From Lucifuga dentata (Eukaryota; Chordata; Actinopteri; Ophidiiformes; Bythitidae), in assembly GCA_014773175.1 (NCBI GenBank), contig VXCM01000483.1, positions 263,327 to 327,326 on the forward strand: 64,000 nucleotides of DNA, in the 5' to 3' direction. Under the pieces are notes generated by a model, which saw only the letters and a program-made list of their open reading frames with translations, did no database searches and was not told where the DNA came from. Below are positions 27,601 through 39,264 of this stretch, piece after piece. The translations under genes were made by a program, and so were the position numbers. Every line of letters begins with the position of its first letter. The first letter of the stretch is position 1.

Positions 27601-30320
27601 CCCTATCAGCCAAGCAGCCTGTGGTGCCAGCGAAGCAGGGTGAAAGCAGCTGTGATTGCTCATTAAACGTTTAGTCCACAGCGCCCTCTTTAGGCTGACA
27701 GAGGATAGGCAACCATAAGAGCTTTGGGGTGGGGGATGGGGAGGTAGGAGTCACCAGCAATACTTGAACAATCAATCACAAGCAATCTAGATTGTTTCCT
27801 ACGTTAAACTACACACAATATAATAATTCCTCTAGTCTAAGCACAGTCAGGTGTATAAATAAAAAGAAAATGCAGCCTCATTGTCAAATGAACTGGAGGC
27901 ACAGTCAAATGTATCATTTTAAGAATATTCTTCACCGTGTGAAAACAGTTCATCAGCAGCATTTTCTTTATCTTCATCACTCAATTGAATAGCATTTTTC
28001 TTTCAAATTACTGTATTATCAGATGATTTGCATATGTATGTAGGAGTGTGAGTGAGTGTGTATGTGTGTTTAGTGGCTTATCTGGTGCTGTGGAAGGGAA
28101 AATTGTCCCTGGGTCAGTATGACCTGTTGAAGTAAGGGCACACACAGAATGCATCCTCTATTCTACTCCGTCTCTAATGTTCCCCATCGACATTTTTTTT
28201 TGCTGTTTGTTTCAAATTGCAGATCTCCTATCAGTCTTTTTGCCACTTTCTCTCCTGCTACTGTTTTGCTATTTTACTTGTCCTCACTTCTCCTTCCCTC
28301 TGTCCCTCCCTCTGGTGCCTTGACTTTCAGTCAGAGAGGAAGAGGATGGTGGGAGTGAAGAAAGTGAAGATAGGAGAGACAGAGGGAGAGAAGGTGTGAG
28401 AGAACTAGAGTAGGAAGACAGCACAAAGTGAGAGAGACTGAAAGAGAGAAGAGAAAGCGATATGTCAGGAAAAGAAAGGAGCATAAGAAATAGAGAGAAA
28501 GGGTGACAGAGAAACAGGAAAAGAAAGGTAGAACGTGCAAGGAGAGAGAAGAGAATATGACAGAGTGACACAGAAAAAAGGAGAAAAAAGAAAGCTGAGA
28601 GAATGAAAAAGTTAGATGGAACACAGCAAGAGGAGAGAATGTGACAACGTGACAGAAAAATGAAAGAAAAAGAGAAGAAAGAGTGAGAGAGAAGGCTAGA
28701 AAGAATGTAAGGAGAGGTAGGTAGGTGTGTGTATGTGTGTACATGTACGTGTACGCATGCGCATGCCAGTGTGGGTCTGTAATGAGGCAGCCACCCAGCT
28801 GAACAGTAGAACAGGGTGGTGGAGCTGAGATAGAGGTCCAGGCATACAGCCTGTCAGCTCCCAGGCTTTCAACTCAGCAGCCCTGCAGTCCCACACACAC
28901 ACACACACACGCACGCACGCACGCACACATACACACACTTTTTCTCAGTCTCTCTCACACACTTAGAGACACAGACTCATTGCTTTACATACAGATGTGT
29001 ATATTCACAGGGACACAGACACACACTGAGGCACATATACATCCATACAGGCACATACACCTGCAAACACAATGCATACATTCAGGTGCGCACACACGTT
29101 GAGACAATGTAGGTGCATTACACAAAGTCATGTGCACACTGAGAGACACAGTGTGTGTCTCTCAATCACGAACATGTACACTCGTGGACATAATGCTGAC
29201 AAACAAGTATGTAAAAGACACCCAGTGCAGATTTTCAGTATTTCTGTACTGAGGATGGGTGCAAAGGGCTATAGCGAGAGTCAAAAAAAAAAAAAAAAAN
29301 AAAAAAAAAAAAAAAAGAAGTAATGGGAACACTGATGCAATTTTGAGAGAAATAAGAGGCTAATCCATTGGCAGTAATAAAGAGTATAATATACCTGCAA
29401 TTAACACCTGTAATGAGAAAGGTGTTAACAATGAAAACTGGAGAGAGAGTAGGAGGAAAGAGGTGAGGAGGGAGAACAAGATGGAAGCAGAGAAAATTTC
29501 AGGCAGTCTAATGTTGGAAATAAATGACCATATAAACATGTATACAAAGACTTAGTTAATCTCATAAAGACAGGTGAGTCATGAAATGGAGAGGTGATAG
29601 AGAGCAAAATATGGGGTGAGGGCTTAGTTGGAGCCATAGAAAGCCAAAAAAAATAGAATGTGTATGTAATATGAGGGGAATACAGAGAAAGCCTTGTCTC
29701 TGAGTTGAAGTGCATTCAGGCTGTGCTGCTCCCACTCAGCTCCTCCTCCTCTGGCTTTTTATGTCCGATTTGTTAAAGCACTGCAGAGCAGAGGTTTCTA
29801 AACTCTTTCCCCAGGCCTGCGTGAGAAATTCAGTCACGGCCATTGCGATTTTGGCACATTTTTGCTCAGGAGACACACAATAACACTATGAAATTCACAG
29901 TAAAATGCTTTGCAGAATGTGTGTGAATTGTCCCGTTAACTTTTTATGTTTAATGTTGTAACAAGGAATTTCCAGTACTTCTGTGTTAGTTTTTGGTTAA
30001 TTTAGCAGTACATTCAGCAGGGATTTAAAAGTGAGCTCAACTGCCTTTATATTGGGTGGCACTTCACCTCCTATACACCACTGCTTACCCTGTTCTCCCA
30101 AAAATACAGTGTTGTCATAACCATTCGCAATAATGGAAATCAATCCTAACATGACTTTCAATTTATTTGCATGAATAAGTAATGTGCCCTTAATTTAGCA
30201 TGCTGGAGGAGCCTGAGTGCAGCGCTGCTGCCTTTTTATGCAACTATTAGCATAAGAGAGGCTGATTCTTTTTAATCAACTAATAATGGAGCTTGTTCAG
30301 ACTGTACCATGAGACCTCAC

Positions 30321-30353
<33 letters not shown>

Positions 30354-30354
30354 N

Positions 30355-30398
<44 letters not shown>

Positions 30399-30472
30399 CA
30401 TACTAACAATCTGATGACCAATTAAAACAGCAATCCCCTCTCCCTGTTTATTCTTTCACTCTCTCTCTTCCT

Positions 30473-30521
<49 letters not shown>

Positions 30522-33500
30522 AGATGCCTGTGCAGCTGAGTATTTTTGGAGTGATTGTTCAGACCGCACATTTAAGATAAAAGCATGTTTCCTTACCCAA
30601 TTAATCTGCACAAAAATTAAAAGTGCTAACTTTCACACACTTCAGATCTAATAACCCTCTTCGCAATAGTTTTAATTACAATTATATTGCCCAAGTTTCT
30701 TCTGACCTATTAATGCTTAGCATGTGTATGCACACAAGTGCTGTGAGTGAGTGTGCAGTTCTGTCTTTTTCCTACAATTGTTCTGCAAGTTCACTTTTTC
30801 TCTTGAGCTCTCTTCACTTGAGAGCTGATCTCACCTGTCCTGCTCACTTGTTAAACTCTACTATCAGTTGCCCTCTATCATAACTGCCCCATTGCTTTAG
30901 CTGCCTGTGTTTCCCAGTGGACACATAGGTTAGGGGCACAACTGTGCTTGGCTTATCAAAAAAAAAAAAAAAAAAAAANGATTAAAAAAAAAAAAAAAAC
31001 TTGGAAGAAGGGTTGGGCATAGCTCAAGGAAGAACCCATTAAATTTTGTTGTAGATCCATATCCAACGGATGGATCCAGGAATTTTAAAATTTATAATTT
31101 CTTATCGTTTTAAGTCAGTTGTTTTTCCGTATTTTGGCTAATTTCTTTTGACATAATACACCAATATCAATGAAAAAATTAGGCATATTTATCCTATGAT
31201 AGACTATTAATAATTGCAGTTTGTTCCAGGGAAGAATCATACATTTTGTGTTGGCTTTTTCAGCCTTGGAGGCATGCGCTACAAGTGCCTTTCTATTTAT
31301 ATGAAAAAAGTTACTTAATTCATCTAATTCAGCTTTGCTGCTGGAGTTTCATGCAGTCTTTCACAAGTCCGTCCATGAAAAGTCCTTCCAGTGTTGCAGC
31401 TGATTTTTGCTAATTTCTGCACCTTCATCCATTGCAAGGAGTTCATCAGTAAAATGAACCAGTGTAGAGTTTGATTGGAATGAAAACCTGAGGGCTCTTC
31501 CATGACAAAGAACTGGATACCGCTGGCTTAAAGGCAACATTGGTCATGCTGCATTCCAAACTAGAGGAAAGTAAGAGAATAAGCATTAAAAAATAAAATG
31601 CTACATGGGAAAACAGTGCAGCAGTAGGTCAGCTATCTCATATTGTAATCAGACATGGAATACAGTTGTAGTATAAGCAACTATAACAAATCAGGGTTCA
31701 GGTATTTAATCAGTAGGGATTAAAGGAGAGCACAGACTGTAGATATCAAGTGGATCTTGCATAGAAGATGTTGATTAAATAGACATATAATCCATAAATC
31801 AGGCATTTTCTAGAGTTCTGCAACCCACACAGGCATGAGCAGGGATAGTACTGACAGAAACTGAATAGCAGCTCACCACAGCATATTCATATTTCAGTAA
31901 GCTTCCATTCACATTTGCATGAGAGGATCTGGAATAAGCACAGGTTAGTGGGCCAGTAAAATTTCCATCCTTCACCATATGTGATTAATATACAAGCTCT
32001 TCTGGATGTGCTTGATAGACTTTTGTATGGGAAAATTATAGCAAACAGAAAGCAAATGTAGAAAGTAGCAAGTCAAGCTCAGCTAAGGATACAGCAAGTC
32101 TCCAAAGCTTCCTGCAGTGTGTCACGGCTGTGATCTCGAGTTGAGGTTCCTCCATGTGTCCAGTTAGCTGAAGGTCTGATTCTCTGGAGCTCTGCCAGTC
32201 TCCATGGCGGTTTGGGATTCTTGAGTTTCAAAACCAGAACCAGAAACGGGGCGACTTTTAAGACTCAAGCGCTGCTCCCTGGACATATTCTCGGACTGCT
32301 GTTTCAGATCATTATGGAGTCCCAGTAATCAAAGCTGATTTATGTATATTTTGTGTGTGTCTGTCTGGCTGTATGCTCACAATTCTGCGGTACATGTAGA
32401 ATTGCATGCGCTGTGTGGGTATGCATGATAATATCTAACCCTATTAAATATCGTCTTACTTAAGCAGATTTCCAATTAACAAAGGCAATGTAATTTAGAC
32501 TCTCCCTCCAGCTTTTATTTTTATTTTTGCTAGAATACGGTGAGTATTCTCCACACTGCATATGTCACAGATTGAGAATACACCTCCGTTTTTCACCTGC
32601 TTTCCTCTACTACGTGAGCTGTGTCAGTGATGTTGATGAATTCGGGGAAAGCATGGGTTGGCGATGCAAAATGTGAACACTCACTCTCTTTGTCCTGTTC
32701 TCCTTTTCTACCCTTCTGTCTCCCTACCCCCCCTCTCCCTCTCTCCATGTTCCAGTGGGTACTCCTTACTACATGTCACCAGAGAGGATACATGAAAACG
32801 GATACAACTTCAAATCTGACATCTGGTCGCTAGGATGCCTGCTCTACGAGGTAAACTATGGGAATGTGTGCACACGCTGTCACCCTGCAGTCGACTGTGG
32901 GAGTGACGCGAGTACACACTCACACAAACACACACATAAATAAACAAACCATCCCCAATCCCACATATAATAGAGTACGGTATAAAAAAAATACTGTAAA
33001 TCTGCACACACCTCCAACAATTTCCTGCATTATTTCATTTACTTTGGACCTCAGGACACGTCATATATGCAAAATCTATTATGAATTAACAGTATATTTT
33101 AAAAAGTAAGCTACCTTTTTTTTTACTTTTCATCCCTTCTTTTCCTCCCTTCTGCTATTTCCCTGTGGCCTGGTTGAGCTGAAGCCTTGTGAGTTAAGGT
33201 TCTTTAGCCTGAGAACCTGTTGAACATTGAAAAGCTGGCGAGTGAAAGGAACTGACATGGCCATGTGTTTTAGATAAGGCTGCCCAATGACACTGACTAG
33301 ACTGATTTGTCAGGAGCAAAACACCACCGGACTGCACTGTAGACCGCACTGGTCGGAGAAAAAAACCCCGGAAGGAGCAGAGGGGAGAACAAAGGAAAGG
33401 AGTGAAGAGCAGAACAAGGACAGNAAAAAAACCCCGGAAGGAGCAGAGGGGAGAACAAAGGAAAGGAGTGAAGAGCAGAACAAGGACAGACAAGGAATGA

Positions 33501-36448
33501 TAGCAGTCAGTCTGATGTTTCACCTTGGTAGTTGGTACCCTTCACACACACACACGCACATATTCAGACCCATACACAGCAGCACGGAGAGAGAAAGTCA
33601 GCCAGGAAAACACCCACATACTCCTCTCCACCTCTCTCTCCTACCTCCCCAGAGTTGCTGTTCACTTGGGTTGCATTTCAACGCACCAGTGACTACACCT
33701 TCTCTACAGCGCCTCAGGCAGAAAGGTGTAGAGAGCACAAGGAAGAAGAAGTTTGAGCTCGGCTTCCAGGTCATGGTTGCACGCAGACTGCGGCCCCTCA
33801 TGCTAATTAGTTCCCTCACACCTCACTGGGGCAGCACACAGTTGTTGGTTGAAAGCAGTGGGTGCTGTAGATCACATTCTGCTTCCTTAATTTGTGCGCG
33901 CGTGTGTGTGTGCGTGTGTGTGTGTGTGTGTGTGTCTGTTTTACATTTAAGGTGTTACTTTTGCATTTCATGACAAACCAGATTGCTCCAGCTCATTTAG
34001 CTCCTGTTGCATCGTGTCAGCAGGTATCAGGAATGTGAAACCACACCAGCACCAGTTTACTTAGTTCATTTCTTTTGCATGTAGGAATTTTTTTTAGGTG
34101 GAAAAACTAACCATCATGCGCTTCATAAACGTAGAATTTTGTTGTACCTGCTGACTCGCTATATAAAGAGCAAAAGGAAGAAAGGATGAAGCGGAAGGAG
34201 AAATAGCAATGACAGGGATATGGATTACTCAAAGAGAAAGATAGCGGGTGTTCAGTCAGAGAGAAAGTACTGCAGGTAGCCATCAGGTCAAGGTAAGCCA
34301 TGCATGGAGCCTGTGGAGATAAAGATTTTACATCCTTATCGTTATGAGTGTGGTGCTCACCATGGCATGCATATTCTCTTTGAAGAGCAAACCCATGCTT
34401 CCCTCTTCTCTTGGTGAGAGGGCTCCATGGTGCATTCAGTGTCAGGAAAACTCTTTCTCTGTTGTGCTGCTGTCCACTCTGTATGCTTCCCCTTCCCTCA
34501 CTTAACCTTCAGGCATATGTAATTCACATAGAAATCCATTCCTGAGCCCTTTGGTATTCATTGATTTCGCTCGAAACATAGAAGGGGTTGGGCTAGGTTG
34601 AGGTTTGCGATGGAGTATTTTTTGTGTGTGTGTGTGTGTGTGTGTGCCTGGATGAGTGTGTCTCTATCTCAGGGTGTTTGTTTCCTTTGTGAAAAATGGT
34701 TCCAGTTGAGACAGCCTGAATTTTTCATTCTTGTGCCCTGGGGTGGGGTTAGGGTCCATTGGGTCTGTCCGTCAATACCTGGCCGTTGTATCTGCGTCTG
34801 TCTTCATCTTCCATTCCGTTTGATCCCTTTCTCCCTGTGTCCAACCTCATTACATCACCTGTCCCTGTCCTGTGCCCCTCGCTCGAGCCCTATCTGCTGT
34901 GGGAGTGGAGATTCTGCGGTTAGTGGGGTCGTTTCTCAGTGTGATTTGGAAGGTCGGGGATGTCTGGGTAGCGCAGGCCGCCACAATCCCAGTCACACGT
35001 GAGACTTTCACCTCACTATAATCTATACTATCTATGTCCTATTTGCATTATTCCCTCTCACACACTCAAAAGGACTTACTGTGTAAATGAGATGCATTTC
35101 AATTCACACACCATGCTTGTATGGATGTGTTTTTTTTATGTGTGTGTGTTGGAGTGTTTGCAGTGGAGGAGAATATCTTGAAAAGCTTTGCTGGAATGCG
35201 TCTCCTTCCTGTATGGCGCACAGCCATCCATGCCTCTGACTGTGCCCATGTCTCACACCTCCTGCTCCTGTTCCTGCCTCATTCCTTTCCCTCCCCCCTT
35301 GTTTTGCTGTTGGTTTTATGAGGCCCAAAATGCCAGCTTCTCAGCAGCTGGGTTTTGCATGTGATGAGCTATCCCCATAGCTAGATCTCCCTTTGTTTTA
35401 AAGTGATTTTTTTTTGGGAACAGACCTCACTGGTTATGCATAGCTTAGGTATCCTTTTAGTTATTTCATGTGTATTTTTGTGAGTGTACATGCATGTCTC
35501 ATACAATATCTGGCAACCGTGAAAACTAATTGAACCAAACCTCTAAGGTCTTTGTATCCCTCAATATATTACATTAATATGATATTATATTATATTGTAC
35601 ACCTCGGTATAATGTTATCCCTTAACATGCTTTGCCATCATATTCACCATTTCTTCCTGCCCTGCCCTAAGCAATGTCTGCCTTCCACTAAAAACACAAT
35701 ATTTTACTCAGTATGTCACAGTTCATAGACCAATATTCAGTTTAGCTGTGGTGAAATGGAGACAGAAGAATGAGTTTTTTTCATTAGTTTTCCCTCACAA
35801 AAGTTCAGCTCCCTGGAACAATTTAGTCCTTTTAATCCACTCAGCCATTCTTTCTCTTGTCATTCTTCCTTCCCGCTTCCACCCTGTTTTTTAGTGTGGT
35901 CAGGACGAGGAGCACTGACTCCTGGTTGCGGCTAGATTTTAAATGACTGTCCCTTTACTGCAAGTGTTTGCCATCATTCATCATCATATTATCATAAAAC
36001 CACATCAGGAACCAGTGAGCGCATAAAAACCTGCTTTCCTCACTTGTGGTGGGCACGAGAGAGGAATGCATGTGTGTTTGTGCATGTGGATGATAGCATT
36101 TTGGCATGGTTTTTTTTTTTTTTTTTTTTTTTTTTAAGGTGGCTTGTACATGAATTTTATGTCTGTGTTTGCGCCCAAGTGTGTAAGTGCAAACTTGTGA
36201 GAAGCCCTTGGGTCCCAGGCTGCATGAGCTCCAGGGCTGAGGAGAGAGGAGACAGGAGCTTCTCGCAGCTCCTTTAATTGGCATAAAGGGAGAAAAGCTG
36301 GAGAGAGGAGAGGATCAGTGTTAATTAAACTGGAAGGCCCCATTCAGGCCATTTACACGGACAGGGATGCTGGCTTACATGCCTCGGCTGGGAGAGCACA
36401 ACCTGGCCAGCTGAAGAGGAGCCTACGAACAAAGGAGAGGTTGGGTGN

Positions 36449-36483
<35 letters not shown>

Positions 36484-36576
36484 CTGCCATCAGCAGCTCA
36501 CACCCCTTAGACAGACAGCAGGCATGCGTGTGCACTGGATGTCTCCCGAATATCAATGAACCATACACACACACAA

Positions 36577-36614
<38 letters not shown>

Positions 36615-36899
36615 GGGCCTCAGAGGTCAGAGAGTGAGTCAGTCATCTAGCCTGCTGCGACGACATAGTCAGAAAACTGTGTGTGTGTGCGCGCGCGCGC
36701 TGCATGCATGCTGAGAGCAGGGGGCCGGCAGCTGTCAGGGGCTAGGAGCAGCAGGCACTAATGAAGCAGATGAATAGTGCAAAAACTCCCAAATACAAAC
36801 AGGACAGTTGACATTTTTCATCTGTCAAAAGCAGAAGATGCATGAAAATACGATGGAGTCTTGTTTAACCCTTTACCTCCCATTTTATATAGCTGGCTG

Positions 36900-36937
<38 letters not shown>

Positions 36938-39205
36938 TGGACTCCTCAGGAAGTTCTCTCTCTCTGTCTATCTGTCTGTCTATCTATCCATCTATCCATC
37001 CATCTATCTATCTATCCATCGATCTATCCATTGATCTATCCCACCAGTGATTTTGGTTGCATATCCTAGCCTTTACTCAAAACCACCACACCTCCACATC
37101 ACGGGTTTATATTTCTTTTTGAGCAATTAAAGTGTTTTGCCACATTTTCCTTTTCAGCCGTTGCAGTGAGCTCAGAGTTATGAGTCAGCATTTTTCAGCA
37201 GATATGGCCATTCCAATCAAGGCAAACCCTTCTGAAAAAAAATAAAAAGAAGCCAAATGAATTCTTGATTTTGAGTATAGTCTAGAGCTATGAGTTTATC
37301 AATGTGCTCCAGTTTTGAACTTTGAAAGCTCTCATTTTCTTTGTGTGGTTTGTTTGGGGAGGTGATTAATTTATAAAACGAAAATGAAAGATGTCATCTG
37401 CATGGTCTCATAAGAAAATGTGTATTTGTCTGGTATAAACAGCCTGGTGACACATTTCTGCTTCTGTCCATCCTTCTTTCCTTCCTTTGTTGCTTCCTTC
37501 CTTGCTGTCTTCCTCTCTTCATTACTTCCTTCCTTCTTCTCATACAGGCTACAGTGAAAGTCACATTACCTGGCTATTTACTGGCTGAGGGTTGAGTGCC
37601 ATCTATGAATTCTAATTGTGATGTTGTTGTCATTGGTTGTCTTGTAAAGCACGTTCACAGAAAAACAAAGCAGCAATTAACATAGAGGACAGATTATTTG
37701 AACATTATCTCACCTCTCAGGCCTTGAGTTAATATATGGCATGTTGATTTTTGTTTTAAGCCCAATATATACAACCTGCATACATGTTACATTACTGACA
37801 ACCATTTCCCAAAACTGGAGTAGTAAATTCGAGAATTGTTTTTCCTACCTTCCAGACTTCCATTGGTTTCAGTTCATTCCAGTACGCTGTTAAAATCAAC
37901 CAGTAGAGACTTGAAACATGCTTGAGATACGTAATCCATCATAGTGAACATGATATCTATTACATTTTTTGTCGAAGTAACTTTATTTAATTGGTCCAAC
38001 ATGGAGCTTCATGGAAGAAAATATATGTTTCTACCAGGGAATATAGTTCCATGAAAAGACAGCTGTTACCAAGAAGTTAAAAATGACCGTTCTTATACAT
38101 TTGGAGACATACAGTACATGTCAGCAGGCTAAACATTGAAATCTGAAGTGGATGTATCATTTAAACATTTGATTTTGAGAGATCAATATAAGATATTGTT
38201 ATGTTTTGGAAAATGGTTATTGGTACCATGGTGTATTTATTTGGGCTAAAACATGCAAAATCATGATATGGACCTTTAATGTGATGATCTGAGCTACTGG
38301 AAAAGTCTATTAGCATTACATGGGTCTCTGGCCTGACTGCTTGGCATGAATGTGAGTCTTAAACACCCTGACACTCTGGTCATAGCACTGCATTAACTGT
38401 GGTTATTAAAGGACAATACCAGCCATTTTGCATAATTGAGCCTAATATATTCAATTTTCATACACATAACGTTACTGATAATCATTTCCCAAAGCATACT
38501 ACTGGAACNTAATATATTCAATTTTCATACACATAACGTTACTGATAATCATTTCCCAAAGCATACTACTGGAACAGTGATCTGCAGAGTGATCTGAAAA
38601 TGCTTCCTAGTGGTGCATTCAGGTGGTGAAGAACTGACAACAGAACACATTTTCAGATCACTCCGCGCTTTTTATTGCCCTTAAAAGCTAAAATTATGTA
38701 ACTTCGAAAAAAATCTGAATACATGTCTTGTTCACCATGATGGATTACCTATCCCGAGAACATCTCAAGTATCAACAAGTTGATTTTAATAGCCAGAATG
38801 AACTGAAAATGGCAGTCTGGAACGTAGGGAAAAAAAATAATTAATTCGCTGTTCCAGTAGTATGCTTTGGGAAACGATTGTCAGTAATGTTACGTGTATG
38901 AAAACTGAATATATAAGGCTCAAACATGCAAAATGGCCAGTATGGTCCTTAAGCATTTTTGAGGACTTATTTTGTGGATGGATGTGCATGTGTGTTTGTC
39001 TTTATGTTTTTGTCTCTATGAAACGAATCTGAAATTTTAGGCTACAGGTATGAGACTCTGTTAGTAATTGAAGAGCATCATTACTGACGCACACATGAAA
39101 AAGCATTTGCACACACATCACATCACTGTCAGCTTCCTGCTGTGCCAGACTCTGTAGTGATAGTTGCAACAGAGGGAGAGGAGTCCAAGAAGGGAGGGAG
39201 AGGGA

Positions 39206-39264
<59 letters not shown>

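Larger units (their letters stand above)
30130..30720. promoter_or_regulatory. Candidate conserved non-coding blocks flanking microsatellites
   Basis: Non-repetitive AT-rich DNA with many homeodomain/POU-like words (TTATTTGCATGA, CCTTAATTTAGCATG, TTTTTATGCAACTATTAGC, TTTTTAATCAACTAATAATG). It is interrupted by (TC)n(AC)n at 30324-30393 and (TC)n at 30473-30518. Conservation is not tested. Confidence 0.3.
25792..32755 (+). other. nek7: nek7 intron 6
   Basis: 6,964 bp. It holds an uncollapsed duplication at N26506, a ~390 bp polypurine tract (28332-28725), a CA/CG-rich patch (28880-29110), poly-A with N (29282-29316), AT-rich blocks around 30.1-30.7 kb split by microsatellites, poly-A with N (30960-31000) and a degenerate dispersed repeat (31010-31300). 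No exon is recognisable. Confidence 0.85.

Noticed and set aside
28284..28744. Serine/leucine/phenylalanine-rich - frames up to 137 residues
   Set aside because: They are the complement of the polypurine tract.
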